From positions 4,650,001-4,714,000 of the forward strand of contig JAJTUQ010000001.1 of NCBI GenBank assembly GCA_021399445.1: 64,000 bases of DNA, written 5' to 3'. A model generated the notes under the pieces. It was not told where the DNA came from. It saw only the letters and a program-made list of their open reading frames with translations, and made no database searches. Positions 27,217-41,983 of this stretch are shown piece after piece. Both the position numbers and the translations under genes were made by a program. Each line of letters begins with the position of its first letter. The first letter of the stretch is position 1. Source of the stretch: Xylogone sp. PMI_703 (Eukaryota > Ascomycota > Leotiomycetes).

Positions 27217-29699
27217 TTAGAGAGTTGACTCAAGAGCGAGAACCTATAAACAGTTAGTCTGCTATACTCTTTCAGAGAGAGATAAGTGGTGAGGATAACA
27301 TACAATTGCTGTGCGAGTGGGAATATAAACGTGTGTCCAGTTCTTCCTCCCGTTCCACTCCATAGGAGTGGTGAAGAATCTCGTCTCAGGATCGACTCTA
27401 TCAAACCCTCCATATTCTTTGGCATCTGTGCTTAGCACAATACGGTATGTGCCAGGTACCTCGAGGCCAATCCGATAGTCCGCATAACTCTTTGAGGGGT
27501 GGAAATTAAAGATCCAGACGAGACCTGCACGCTCAAATACAATAGTCTTATCGGACTCATTCTTTAGGCTAATATAGGCTTGCGGAGCATGCAGCCATCC
27601 ATATTTCTCCTCCGTAGCATTCATCTTTGCATCGAACTCATTCAAGAATTGGTACCGTAGGAGGTGGTCCTCGGTCAAATTGAATTGTCGACGAGCATAC
27701 CAGAAGCTGTTATTGTTCCCTGAACGAGGGAAGTCAAGCCATTCAGGGTGCCCAAATTCATTACCTTCGAAGTTAAGATATCCTTCTCCACCGAGACCGT
27801 GAGTCAGAAGGCGGATCATCTTATGCAAGCTCATTCCTCGCTCAATAACGGGTGTAAGTGGTGTGAGAACAGACATGTGTGTATACATTTCTGCGTCGCA
27901 GAGATGCATCATAATGGTCTTATCGCCCACCAGTCTACGTTTATTAGTATTCATTGGTTCAAATAGGGTGTCAACCACTTACGCTTGGTCGTGACTCTCG
28001 CAGTATGCAATCGCCTTCTCCCCGTGACGTCGGTTTATCAATGTCCATGTAATGCTTGACATATCCCAATCATCGTCCTTCTTTTCTTTGAGAATCTTGA
28101 TCCACATGTCAGGAATGGCCATGGCCAGTCGATAGTCAAATCCAACGCCTCCAAGAGCCAAAGGAAGACACAATGCTGGCATACCAGACACGTCTTCAGC
28201 AATAGTTATAGTCTCGGGATAAAGTTGATGCAACATCTCATTTGCCAGCATAAGATAAGCAATAGCATCATCATCCACACTGGGTCCAAAATACTCATGG
28301 TATCCACCAGAGAATCCCCTAGAATTTGTTAGCAGTTAACATAAAGGGGCTTTGATATAACTCACGTTCCATTACCATGGTGTATATAGAGCATACTAGT
28401 AACACCATCAAACCTAAATCCATCGAATTGATAGTTATCCATCCAGAAACGTAAGTTACTTAGCAAAAATCTCAGCACCTCATGGGCACCATAATTGAAT
28501 AGCCTGCTATCCCATAGATCATGGTTCCCTTTACCTCCAGAATGGAAGTAGCATGCATCAGACCCATCAAACTGGTTCAAGCCATCGAGAACATTCTTGG
28601 AGGCGTGACTGTGAACTACATCAAGTAGCACCACAATTCCCATTCCATGTGCGGTGTCGATGAGTTCCTTTAGGTCCTCTGGAGGCCCATAGCGGCTGCT
28701 AGCAGCAAAGAAACTATTGACTTGGTAGCCAAAGCTTGCATAATAGGCGTGCTCCATTATTGCCATGAGCTGAATGACATTGTAACCCAGATGCTTGATC
28801 CGAGGGAGTACATTCTTGGTGAACTCCTTGTATGTAGCCACTCGTTGTTCTGGAGAGGAGATACCAACATGTGCTTCATATATCCTAGCACTCTCGGGCT
28901 TCTTAGGGCGCTTGTGCTTGAATACGTATCTCTCAGACTCGGGAGGGTTCCAGAAACGGGCATCATAAACTGGCGAAACAGAAAGATCTTGAGTGACATA
29001 CTGGATCCAGGCAGGGATCCTCTCGATTCGCTCACCAGAGGGGTTGAGCATAGAGATCTGATAAACACGTTAGAGATCTGAAGCTTGATAGTTTTAAAAT
29101 CTTTAAACAGCAACACACCTTGATCTTCGAGTTGTGTGGTATCGCTGGCTTGCCATTCTGAGCCGGGATAACGATTTCAAACACCCCAAAAGGATCCTTC
29201 TTCATAGGATGGGAGTCTCTGTTCCAACCGTCTGTCAAGAATTAGCTCGCGTCTGTGTTTAAGAAGCCTAGAAAGCAAAGGAGAGGCATACTGAAGTCAC
29301 CAATAAGGGATGCATGTGTCGCATTCGGAGCCCATTCCCTGTATGTAATGTTGTTCGACTTGTCTACATTTAGTCCAAACTTCTCTGTCCCCTAATATGA
29401 GTCAGTTACTCCGCCTGGTCTAGGCTGGATGGGCGGGGATACTAACTCTACTGAACTTCTCCAATCCGCCTTCGGTTTCATCTATCGTCTTTATCCAGTC
29501 GTGCGCCTTCTTGTATCGGTTTTTAAGCTCTTGTCTAAAAGGCTCCAGCCAAGGATCGAGCTTGATTACACCTGTCACTAATAAGTATGTTGCCCCGCTG
29601 AGACGGGATTGTGGTGCGAATACCTGTTCCGTCTGTAGGCATATCATTCTCAATGCCGGCGTTTTTGGCAATTGCAGCTTTCCCGTTAACTGCGCTCAT
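27217..29699 (-). CDS. GLC3: 1,4-alpha-glucan (glycogen) branching enzyme, 699 aa, eight exons
   Basis: Transfers short alpha-1,4-glucan chains to alpha-1,6 positions in glycogen synthesis (GH13, cytosolic). Minus-strand exons: 29699-29624, 29571-29447, 29391-29292, 29231-29119, 29057-28366, 28318-27983, 27934-27304 and 27243-27217; introns are 47-61 nt. An N-terminal CBM48-like part has [20 protein letters not shown]. The GH13 barrel carries DVVHSHAS (Asp 284 region), [10 protein letters not shown] (nucleophile Asp near 355), [10 protein letters not shown] (acid Glu near 410) and ESHDQA (Asp near 479). A C-terminal all-beta domain ends at [11 protein letters not shown]. The last exon gives only eight residues plus stop (VLALESTL). 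Without it, the frame reads into the intron and ends differently. The length and all catalytic residues are normal for the family. Confidence 0.97.
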
Positions 29700-30538
29700 T
29701 TTGGCAGTTTAAAGGATGTTTTCGATGTTTTTTCTTTGGGCTCTATGTGGTAGAAATGAGAGATAACTTTTTGTGGCGGGGCAAAAAGCTGGGTCGTACG
29801 ACGACGTCAAGCTCTTTCAAGTACTTTACTACAAGAATGATATGTGCAAGGATGCAATTAATAAGAAAAGAATCAATTGTCGTAGAACTAGAACACGTAG
29901 CAGCTATCTAGAGAAAAAAAAATTTTTCATGAGATGTGATAGATAAGTTTGCAGGAGGGGGACAGCTTGTGGTATCAAATTTGAGCGGCCTTGGAACCCA
30001 ATATCTGCCAGCCTTCCTACATTCTCTTTACTCCAGCCAGAGATTGTTGAGCGTCGCCAATGACGTCTGTCCTTGTCAAGCACCCCTGCCGCAGCCCGTC
30101 CTGCCCGTCAAGCTCAACCGATCTGTGCGTCTTTGGGCAGCTCGGCGTCTAGGCGCGCTTTGGCGAGTACGGAGCATTATTGCGGCATCAATGGCAGGAA
30201 TGACTGTTACGTGCAGCATGTCACGTGCATCCATCACTGCACTCCCCAATTGACTATGACTACTACCTATGCTTCTATAGAACAATGTTCCGCTCTATTT
30301 GCACTATCTCTAATATTAGCTATTTATAAGAAATTTGGCTGGAAAGAGTAATTGCCACCCTTATCTCTTGCAGAGTCCTGCTCTCCGGTGTATTAGACCG
30401 CCATCTATGTGCTAAGCTCAACCCCGCGAGAACGTTGACTTCATGTGAGTCAGATTCAGACGTCAAACCACTCAAGACATTTTAAAAGGGGGGATACTTT
30501 AATTCTTGGGGATGAATCTCTCCAATACTTAGTTAAAG
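29700..30538. promoter_or_regulatory. Divergent region between branching enzyme and ClpX
   Basis: 839 bases. AT-rich near each gene, with a GC-richer centre at about 29990-30240 that opens some short frames on both strands. None of these shows a domain, so I call no gene. Confidence 0.4.
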
Positions 30539-32514
30539 ATGTCCACTGTAAATGGACCCTTTATGTTAAAAACAGGTCGCAAGACTATCACCCTACACCC
30601 CATTCGCTATAGATCCATCTCCGTATCCTCCAGAGCTCCACACCCCGCCCGCTTTAGGAGCAATGATTTCAGTCGAGGCTACACAGGCGAATATGAGCCC
30701 GGCCTACCAACTGGAGGTCCTCTTGATGGCGCTGCTAAGCATGGAGCCCCCAAGCTCACCCCCTCATTACTCAAAGAGCATCTAGATAAATTCGTAGTGG
30801 GGCAGGATAAGGCCAAGAAAGTCACAAGCGTAGCTATCTATAACCACTACCAGCGTATCAGAGAAATTAAGAGACAAGATGCTGAGGAGCATGAGCGTCA
30901 AGAGCAGAAAGCTAGACGCTTGCTGCATGAGAAGGAGAGGAATAGTCATCCCGTCGAGAGTGAGTCGCCTTTCGGCTCAACGTTGATAGCATTGTTAACT
31001 CTGAGGATACAGATGAATACCCAGGTCATGTTGAGACTGTAGATCTCAATGCACGCCGTGAAGAGGAGGAAACAGAGCTAGGCTCCGTGCCATTACGTGA
31101 CGACGATACCGTTATCATTGAGAAATCGAATCTAATGCTTCTCGGACCGTCCGGTGTTGGGAAGACTTATATTCTTCAGTATGCACATCCTTCTACTTAG
31201 GAACTTGCAGTATAACGTTGCATGCTTGCTAACCCTAACCACAGAACATTAGCTAAAATACTTGAAGTCCCATTCGCAATGGTTGACTGCTCAAGTCTAA
31301 CACAGGCAGGGTACATAGGCACCGATATCGAATCATCCATTGAAAGACTCCTTCTTGCAGCATCCTATTCCATTCCAAAGACTGAGTCTGGAATAATATT
31401 CTTTGACGAAGTCGACAAACTAGCGAAGCCTGCCATAATGACTCATGGTCGCGACGTATCCGGGGAAGGAGTCCAACAGGGACTCTTAAAGATGATTGAA
31501 GGAACTACGGTCACTGTGAACGTGAAGGCTGACCGTAACATTAGTAACTATGGGAAGAGTAGTGGCGAGCGAGGCGGTCCTGGTAGGAGTGATGTGGGAG
31601 CTGCTGGTGCAGGGCAAATGGTCAGAACCGACCAGTATTCAATCGATACGTCCAATATCTTATTCGTATTCGCGGGCGCATTTGTTGGGCTGGAGAAAAT
31701 CATCAACACAAGACTCTCAAGAGGATCATCAATTGGATTTGGCGCCCAGTTACGGAATTCTACGTCAACATCAAATCCTCCCAATGATCTCAACGAATCT
31801 CAAGCAATCCCAGATGAAGCAGCATCTACGAAGAAATTTTCAAATCCCCTTCAGCACGTAACCCCTACCGACCTTCAAACCTACGGCCTCATTCCAGAAC
31901 TCCTCGGCCGTATTCCAATTATCACCTCACTTGCGCCCCTAACCCTTCAACAGTTGGTCTCAATCCTTACCGAACCTAAGAATAGTTTGGTGAAACAATA
32001 TACCGCCCTTTTTGCAACATATGGGATCCAATTACGGTTTTCGACATTGGCTTTAGAGGCCATTGCTTTGAGGACAATGCACGGGAATTCCGCATTGGCC
32101 CGAAAGGATACGCCGAAGGGCAGTACCACTGCTGGCAGTAGCACGCAGCCTGGTGACAAAGAACATGAGGTCCAAGGAATAGGTGGCGCAAGAGGCCTGC
32201 GTGCTGTCATGGAGGATGTCCTTTCTGAGGTGATGTTTTGGGGTCCAGGAAGTGGCATTCGGTATGTAATGGTTGGAGAAGACTTTGTTAAAAACCAGCA
32301 CCATGAGCACAACACCAAAGATGGGAAGGCACATATGCCCCTCTGCTTCTCGAGAGGGCAGCAGAACGCGTTTAACCAGGCATGGGAAAAGGAGGAAGAA
32401 ACTTGGAGGCAAAGAAAGAGAGGCAGAGGTCCAAGAGAAATTGACGAGATTCCTACCGGACAGGAATTAGGAAGCTTTGAGAAGATGAGGGGCGTTGGAA
32501 GCAGTGGAATGTGA
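30539..32514 (+). CDS. MCX1: Mitochondrial ClpX-type AAA+ unfoldase, 618 aa
   Basis: ClpX hexamers unfold proteins, with or without the ClpP peptidase. Three exons: 30539-30959, 31013-31178 and 31245-32514, with introns of 53 nt (GTGAGT) and 66 nt (GTATGC). The N-terminal 60 residues are basic and hydroxylated ([19 protein letters not shown]), as in mitochondrial presequences; no Zn-binding N-domain is present. The AAA module has [16 protein letters not shown], Walker A GPSGVGKT (185-192), pore loop GYIG, Walker [10 protein letters not shown] (about 246-254), [20 protein letters not shown], and [12 protein letters not shown]. An IGF tripeptide (about 359-361, SSIGFGAQ) corresponds to the loop that docks bacterial ClpX to ClpP. 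The first start is used; Met 9 is an alternative. Confidence 0.93.
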
Positions 32515-33488
32515 AATTAATAACTTCTACTTATTACTAGCAGATATGATAAATGTGTATATGAAATAACATAGATAATTATACAGGGGAGGGAATCTCC
32601 TGCGTCTACTTCAGCGACTTCCTACCAGCACGTTAAAGTGGATTGTTTAGGCAGTTGGCTGGAAACAAAAAGTCCTAATTGGCTCTATATGGTAAAAGTA
32701 TAACTTATTCGTATTACACCCTAACAATTCTACCAAAGTACCTACCTCAGCTACGTCAGCTTATGGTGTCGTAATCGCCATAAGCCCAGCATGACATAAT
32801 CCTATTCAATGTTCAGAAACTCATGTCTACTTTTAGGCTTGAACATTGATACTTCTTTACTTCTTGATAAATAAAGCCGCAAGAACTTGTCACCTTTGTA
32901 TATCGTCTTAGGGGTTGCTAGAAGCTCCTTGAGCCGTTCATGTCAAAGATTCTTTCTGGAAATATATTTTGATATTTTCATCAACATTCGCAAATGACGT
33001 CGACAAAGGACCGAGCTACTTTTTTATGCTTTGTGAAGTTTTGATAGATCATATAAAGACACCTATAGATATCTAGAAATCTTGGAGTAATTCAATGAAT
33101 AGTAAAATGGTAGATTGAAGCTCTCAAAGACAGGTAACAAAGTAATCTGGTGGTTACCTAGGAGTTCCGTTCACGTGATACCCCCCGCGTCAGTTCCGAC
33201 GAGTTCAACGAGGCGCAGACGTACCACAGTAGAAAGCCTCGTCATTTTAGTGATCATTTGCTTCTTTCTCTCCTTGATTGCTAATTTCTTTATGTTTGCT
33301 CAGTGCAAAAGAACAAACAGAAAAAGCAAGGGATCCGTTCCTCATTGGGGTTAAAAGCAAGGTTATCTGCGACCCGTACCAGTGTAACTTTGGGGGCACC
33401 GATCTTCTCGCCAAATAGGCGGCGTCCCGCGACACAGACTGATCCGATACAATCATTCTAAACATTATATCCACCTCCACGAGCAACC
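32515..33488. promoter_or_regulatory. Intergenic region upstream of RAB11
   Basis: 974 bases, mostly AT-rich. A 79-codon frame at 33115-33354 has a hydrophobic stretch but no start context or homology that I can support. It probably holds the ClpX 3' end and the RAB11 promoter. Confidence 0.4.
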
Positions 33489-34373
<885 letters not shown>

Positions 34374-35005
34374 TGGACTCCTTGGGTTTAGTGAAATACA
34401 AAGGCGCAGGGTCTATTATAACGTGGCATGGGTGAGCCAGGGTTTGGGCGAAGTGTTCATGATGGTTGACTTCTTGCTTTGCTGTCTCGGTATTTTTTGA
34501 ACGAACCTTCCATAATTCTACAAAGTAACTCCTTATGCACAATTGTTTTTGCTAGAACTGTGCAAGTTGATGTAACACCGAATAATGGATGTCAATTTTT
34601 GTGGCAAATACACTACGCAATCAACTAGATCCGAGAGCTTCCTAGCATATAAGTTGGGTGAATTTGTCTTTGCAGTTGTAAGTTTACCAGCACAGTCCTT
34701 AAACCCTTTTTCAGTGACATAGAATTTAATGTGACGGGCGTATGCCAAGCTACCATGGAATTTATGCAGTTTGGAGGGGAATTTCTTCATTGTTTGTTGA
34801 AAGCACACTATCCCCAAACGGTTACCCTCAAGCAACCCGATATGTCGGACCAACCCGGAGTGAACATCTGCTGACATAAGGAAATGCCGCTAAGCTAACA
34901 ACTTCGGCAAGCAATCCAGCAACCTCAATTTGAACAAGACTTCCTTATTCCCATCAACCCTCATCTCTCCACTCCCATCTCTATTGCTCTTCTTCATCTA
35001 TCAAG
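34374..35005. promoter_or_regulatory. Intergenic region upstream of ATP2
   Basis: 632 bases. The last 100 before the ATP2 start are C/T-rich (ATCTCTCCACTCCC), which suggests the ATP2 core promoter and leader. No coding feature is supported. Confidence 0.4.
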
Positions 35006-36960
<1,955 letters not shown>

Positions 36961-39192
36961 ACTGGGTAATGGATAGATGGTCGCGGATTGTATAGTTCAC
37001 CATAAGCGGCAAAGTGGTGGTTAGGCGTAGCTTGCTTTGGCAGTTGTACAGACAATTTTTACTGGAAGGGTGATCTCTTCTGACAAAAACACTCACATCT
37101 CCTTATGCGTTAGCTAGCCGTGTAACAGAAAGATTTCAATGTTCTAATGTCTGTATGTCGATTCTGTGACGTGTTAATGTGATCAGTTCAAGTAGAGCCA
37201 TTTTCTGCATATCAGCTATGGTGAATGGTTAAAGATGATGAGTATAAGAAATGAGGCTTGTCATGAAAGAAACATGTTAAGGAGAAATGCCAATTATAAG
37301 GCTTTTACTTCCATGCAAATACCTTGTAATCGTAGAGATCAAATTCCAAAGGAACCATATCTTAAGAGTTATATTCTAAAGGGCCTGTATTTGCTGGATA
37401 AAAGATATGCAAATACTACATCGCTATGCACCCGCATATATCCTCTCAGCACATTATTCCCTCCCTTTAGACACGTCCACGACCATTACCAGCCATAATG
37501 ATGCATGACGTTCAGAGAGTTATCAACTAATTCCCACTCCGTATCGAATCGCACCGGGACGCGTATCCCTTTAATGTACAAATAGCTAAAGAAATCCATG
37601 ATAAGAATGAATAATGGTCGAAGATTCTGAGGTTATTGCATTTACAGTGGTAATATACCCTCGAAATCTAGCTATTTTCTAAAGCTAAGTGCAGGCGTTT
37701 ATCAAACCTTCTTTTTTGCTATGTTCTATCTTTATTCCTGCACTTAAACGAAGCGACGATTCTTCTCCATCCTTGATAGATTCGTGATTATGAGGCTATT
37801 GAGTAGGTGTTGTGATAGCTAAAGAGCTAAACCCTTTTGCCTTGGACAAGTAGTCCGTATATGTACTCCACTGGGAGGGAATAGGTTATCAGTATATTTT
37901 AGTTGTTCTTAAAATTGAGAGTCCCTTTATATATACTTTGTTATCTTCAGGTGTTTATATGCTCTCCTAGTTTATGCATCAGCAATTTAAAATTAAAGTT
38001 TTGGTTGTAGTATTTGGGGATATTAGGTTATCTGGTACTAGTATGTTGTTTATTCGCCGCGGTTGATGGAATTGGTTATGCACCCCCTTTAAATTGCGGA
38101 TAGCGTGGTATGTCTTTGCTGTTAGGAATAAGTAACAGGAAGGCTTGCATTGATATGAATATGTTGTGCATACATGCATGCATAACATACTCAAGCGTTT
38201 GTAAGGGATTCAACGTAAGGAACATCAGTACAGTGGAATACAAGATCAAAGATTATACGCTTTATTTATTAGAAAGAGAAAGGGGACGCAAAGTTACATT
38301 TTCACCTCATAGGAACAAACAGGTATTTAACTGTGGTATATTTTAATGTACATCTCTCGCGCCCGAGGATTATTTACTATTCCGAAAATCTTACATAAAA
38401 GGGAGCCATAAAACCGTAAGTTGCATGCCCACTCCGCAGTATTTAGTCTAACCTGATGAGAAAATATCAAAAGGCCCTAACTTGCGTATCTTCGTCTGCC
38501 CATCTAATCCTTAACTTCTTCGCCACGTTATATTCCAAGCATTTCATGCCTCTCATCTATCAAATCAACTATTGCCTCCCCTCTCCACCGAGCTCTCTTC
38601 ACAAAGATTCCAGTCCTGAAAGCAAAAAAAACCACGCTCATCATGAACTGCTCATAGATGAAAATCATCGAAAGCCACCAAACAACCTCATTGGACCTCC
38701 TCAAAACAGACACGAAAAATGAGGAACAACTAAAATAGATTTGGGTATCATACTCCCCTAATCCCCCCTATCAAAAGAGCAAATCAAGTGGGTTATACTT
38801 TCCTCCCCACATAAAAAGGTATTAACAAACACACGCTTCGAAAAGGATTATAAACGCCTGTTGAAAAACAGCAGATTTTTTGTACCCGCAGGGCTTACTA
38901 CCAAAGTCCCTGTTTCCTGCCCCCTGTGACTCCTCCCCTTGTCAAACAATTCGTGAACTGTGGTCATTAGTGGGCGAAATGATAAGCTCCCTTCCCATAT
39001 AAGCTAAACGCCTTAAGCACTCTGGTTGACCCATTTTTTTTGGTAAAAAGAACATGCTCTCCCTTTTCAAAAGGCTTCTTAAAAAGCCACACGCCTGATT
39101 TTCATTGAGGCCGTAGACATCACGCATCATCTGTTACCGTGTTGTGCGCGAATACAACGCTAAATTCTGTGTATAGCACTCAGAGGGATCCC
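36961..39192. other. Convergent AT-rich intergenic region, ATP2 and the 886-aa gene
   Basis: About 2.2 kb between two 3' ends. Strongly AT-rich in places and with only short frames under 90 codons. No transposon protein fragments are recognised. The size is larger than 3' untranslated regions need, so a non-coding transcript or decayed element is possible. Confidence 0.4.
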
Positions 39193-41983
39193 TCAGAAGG
39201 CTACGTCCTTCTTCCAATCCAGACGTTCCTTCTTTGCAAACGCTGTTAGCACTGCAATTGTGAAGTTCGTAGCGTCGCCGACTGAGCTCCAGGGTCCCAA
39301 AGTTTCAATGCCAGGGACAAGGTCCAAGATTGGCTGTCTCAATTTGTGGGCTTGGGTCCAGGCGGCATCTCTACTCTTTGAATTCATACACATCTTCTCC
39401 CAGTACTTGGCCTCTTTGGTTTCCACATATAGTTTATTGAGTTCACCGCGCGAGAAACCACCTAGTTGAACCACTAGGGCATAGAGATGTGGAAAAGAGC
39501 GACAGGAACGGTCCATGAACTGCCAGAGTGCTAGGAACTGCTCCCATTGGGTTGGGTCCCTTGGTGACTGTCGAATTTGGTTGCAACGATCTCGAGCATG
39601 GAAGGCTATCATGTAGGCTGCTAAACTCTCTAGGCCGATACAGAGACCCAATTTCCGATCCGTTTCTGAGACTACCGGCGCGTTCTTCTCCTTGGTCTTC
39701 AAAATACCATCCATCTTCCGCTTCAGTCTGGTTCCAAGTTGTGTATACTTGCTTTCGTCGGCCTTCATCCTCTCTAATTCCGGAGTGCGGACGTCGCCAT
39801 TGACACGAGGCTTCTCGGTACTGACTGGAGTCGATGTGGTCGATAACTGCGGAGTACGAGCGTGGCTATCATTAGAGTCGATCTTACGCATTGCAACGCC
39901 TCTGACAGTGTCTCCCTTCTTCGGTGTTGTAAGTAGATCGCTTTTAGATGGCGCGGATGTGACAGAAGGTTTTAGGGCGGGAGTCGATGGTTTTTGAGAC
40001 TTCGAGGGCTCAAGACTATCGGGTATTTTGGTCCGTTTGGGCGGCGGTTCGGGACGATCATCATTATCGCTTGGCCGTTTATGAGATATCGCTTTGCGAG
40101 GAAGCGGCACATCCGCCTCTGATTCCTCATCGGTTTGGGGAAGAATAACGCCAGGATGAGCCTTTGCAAGACGTTCGGTCTCGAGTTTCTTGAATTGAGG
40201 ACTGGGAATGGGCTTTGTTGCAAGAAGCCGTTCAATATCTTTGGCCTGTCGTTTCTTGTAAGATATTCTTACAAGTAAACTCTTCCTGCCACCAGAATGG
40301 GGCTTCTCATTTTGGTCTTGGTCATTCGAAGGGGCCGGGGAGTCCTTGGCCGTGCCGTTAGTGGCAGGGGCCTTGGGCTTTTTACGAGCTACTGCCTGTG
40401 TATCAGATTGACGTGCCGATTCCTGGCGGTTTTCTGACATAGCAGCGGCAAGTTTCTGTAATCTTGCTAGTTCTTGCTCAACGATATCTGGTAAAGTGGG
40501 AGATAATAATCCTGGGAGCACGAATATCTTCGATGGTGTAGTGGCTCGTGAAGAAGTAGCGGAGCTAATTTTATGGTTTTTAGGATTCAGATCTGCGCCT
40601 AGCAGCGTCTTCTGGGGTGAAGTATTGTCGCGTGATTTCTTTTCAAAACTTCCAAACCCAGTGTCACCGAATCTATCAGATTCGCCCAGATCCGGCGGCA
40701 ATGGAGAGAGAAGCGGGGGAAGAGAATTCAGGGATACATTTGAAGCAGTATGTTTATGACCGGTCTTCTTCTCGCCTGACTTAGGGGTGGATATATGTGG
40801 CTTTTTGTTCGTCGTGGACGAGTTCGTGACTGGCGTGCGGACCGGGGATCTGGGCTTCGGTGGAAGTTTCGCATCCTGTGGTAGAGGCTTAGAAGGACGA
40901 GCCGGGTTGCTCTGAGAAGATGACTGGGATTTTGAATTGGCAGGAAGAGACTTAGAACCTTTCTCTCGTCGACTAGAATCATCTTGATCTGTGGGTCGCT
41001 TCTGCTTCTGCTCTCTTTGTGAAGCACTGGATGGTTTCGGTGATGGAGGACGCGGAGGAAGAGGATGTTTCAAGGGCTCTTTGGCAGGTGGTTTGACTTC
41101 AATAGAGAGGTTTCTTTCGTGTTTCTTGTGCTCTCGACTCTCTGCTGAGGGAGCTTTTCTGTCATGATTTTGGCCATTTGTGAGCGCGGATGACTTGTTT
41201 TGCTCTTGGGCACTAGGTCGCGAAGGTAGAGATGAAGTCCTACAAGCACTCTTATCAGCACATACAAAGCAATCAACAAGATTCGGGACATATACTTGGT
41301 CTTGTCCCTTGAAGAGCCCTTATCTTCCGGTCTTCCCCACAGATTGGTTACATGCTTCTTGCTACGCTCTGAACTATCAGACGCCGACACATTCGCTTCC
41401 GTCTTCTGCGTGACGGGTGGTGAATTCTTCGTTATAACAGGAACATTTTTGGTTGGCTCCACCTTCCTATCTTCATCGGCGCGAGATTCACTCTTGGGCG
41501 TCGGACGACCACCGCTCTTGACGCTCTTGTAGTCGGCTAGTGACAACTTCACAGCAGGCTTCTTGGGATCTTTACTTGGATTAGGAGTAGTTGTACTGCT
41601 GCGCGCGTCTCGTCCGTATGGTGTGTCGTTCGATTCGTCAGGCTGATACTCCTCTGTGAATCCCACTCCGCGGTCCGTGTTGGCGAGCAATGTAATGTAC
41701 TGAACCTGCCGCCTGAGCTCATCTTCGTCGAATGGAGATTTCAAGTTCTCGTAAGGAAAGGTCGGGAGGTAAGGGTTGGTGGTGGGAACGGTGAGTAGTT
41801 GGGGGTTCTGCGGGTCTTGTCAGCCAAAGCAGAAAGCAAACCAAAGAGTAAGCCTGGGCTCCAGCTCTTTGCGTGACTTACCTGTGGAAGCGTGTCTTGG
41901 ATCAAGGTGTCAATATGCTGGTTCGCCGATTCCAGCTTCTCCGGATGTGCAGATACTCGTGGCCTCGGTGGTTTCGCGGCCAT
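39193..41983 (-). CDS. Large disordered nuclear-type protein with conserved-looking C-terminal helical domain, 886 aa
   Basis: Three exons on the minus strand: 41983-41882, 41807-41296 and 41239-39193, with introns of 74 nt (GTAAGT) and 56-57 nt (GTATAT donor, TTGTAG acceptor). Residues 1-90 hold a short helix (SANQHIDTLIQDTLPQ) and a PYLPTFPYENLKSPFDEDELRRQVQYI segment. The middle 550 residues are disordered, rich in Pro, Ser, Lys and Arg. The final 200 residues (from ERMKADESKYTQLGTRLKRKMDGIL) are helical, with clustered aromatics (AAYMIAFHARDRCNQ, WEQFLALWQFMDRSC, ATNFTIAVLTAFAKKERLDW). This architecture, with a terminal helical domain after a long disordered region, recalls AF4/AFF-type scaffolds of elongation complexes, but that is a guess, not a family assignment. 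I do not recognise an enzyme. Confidence 0.75.
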
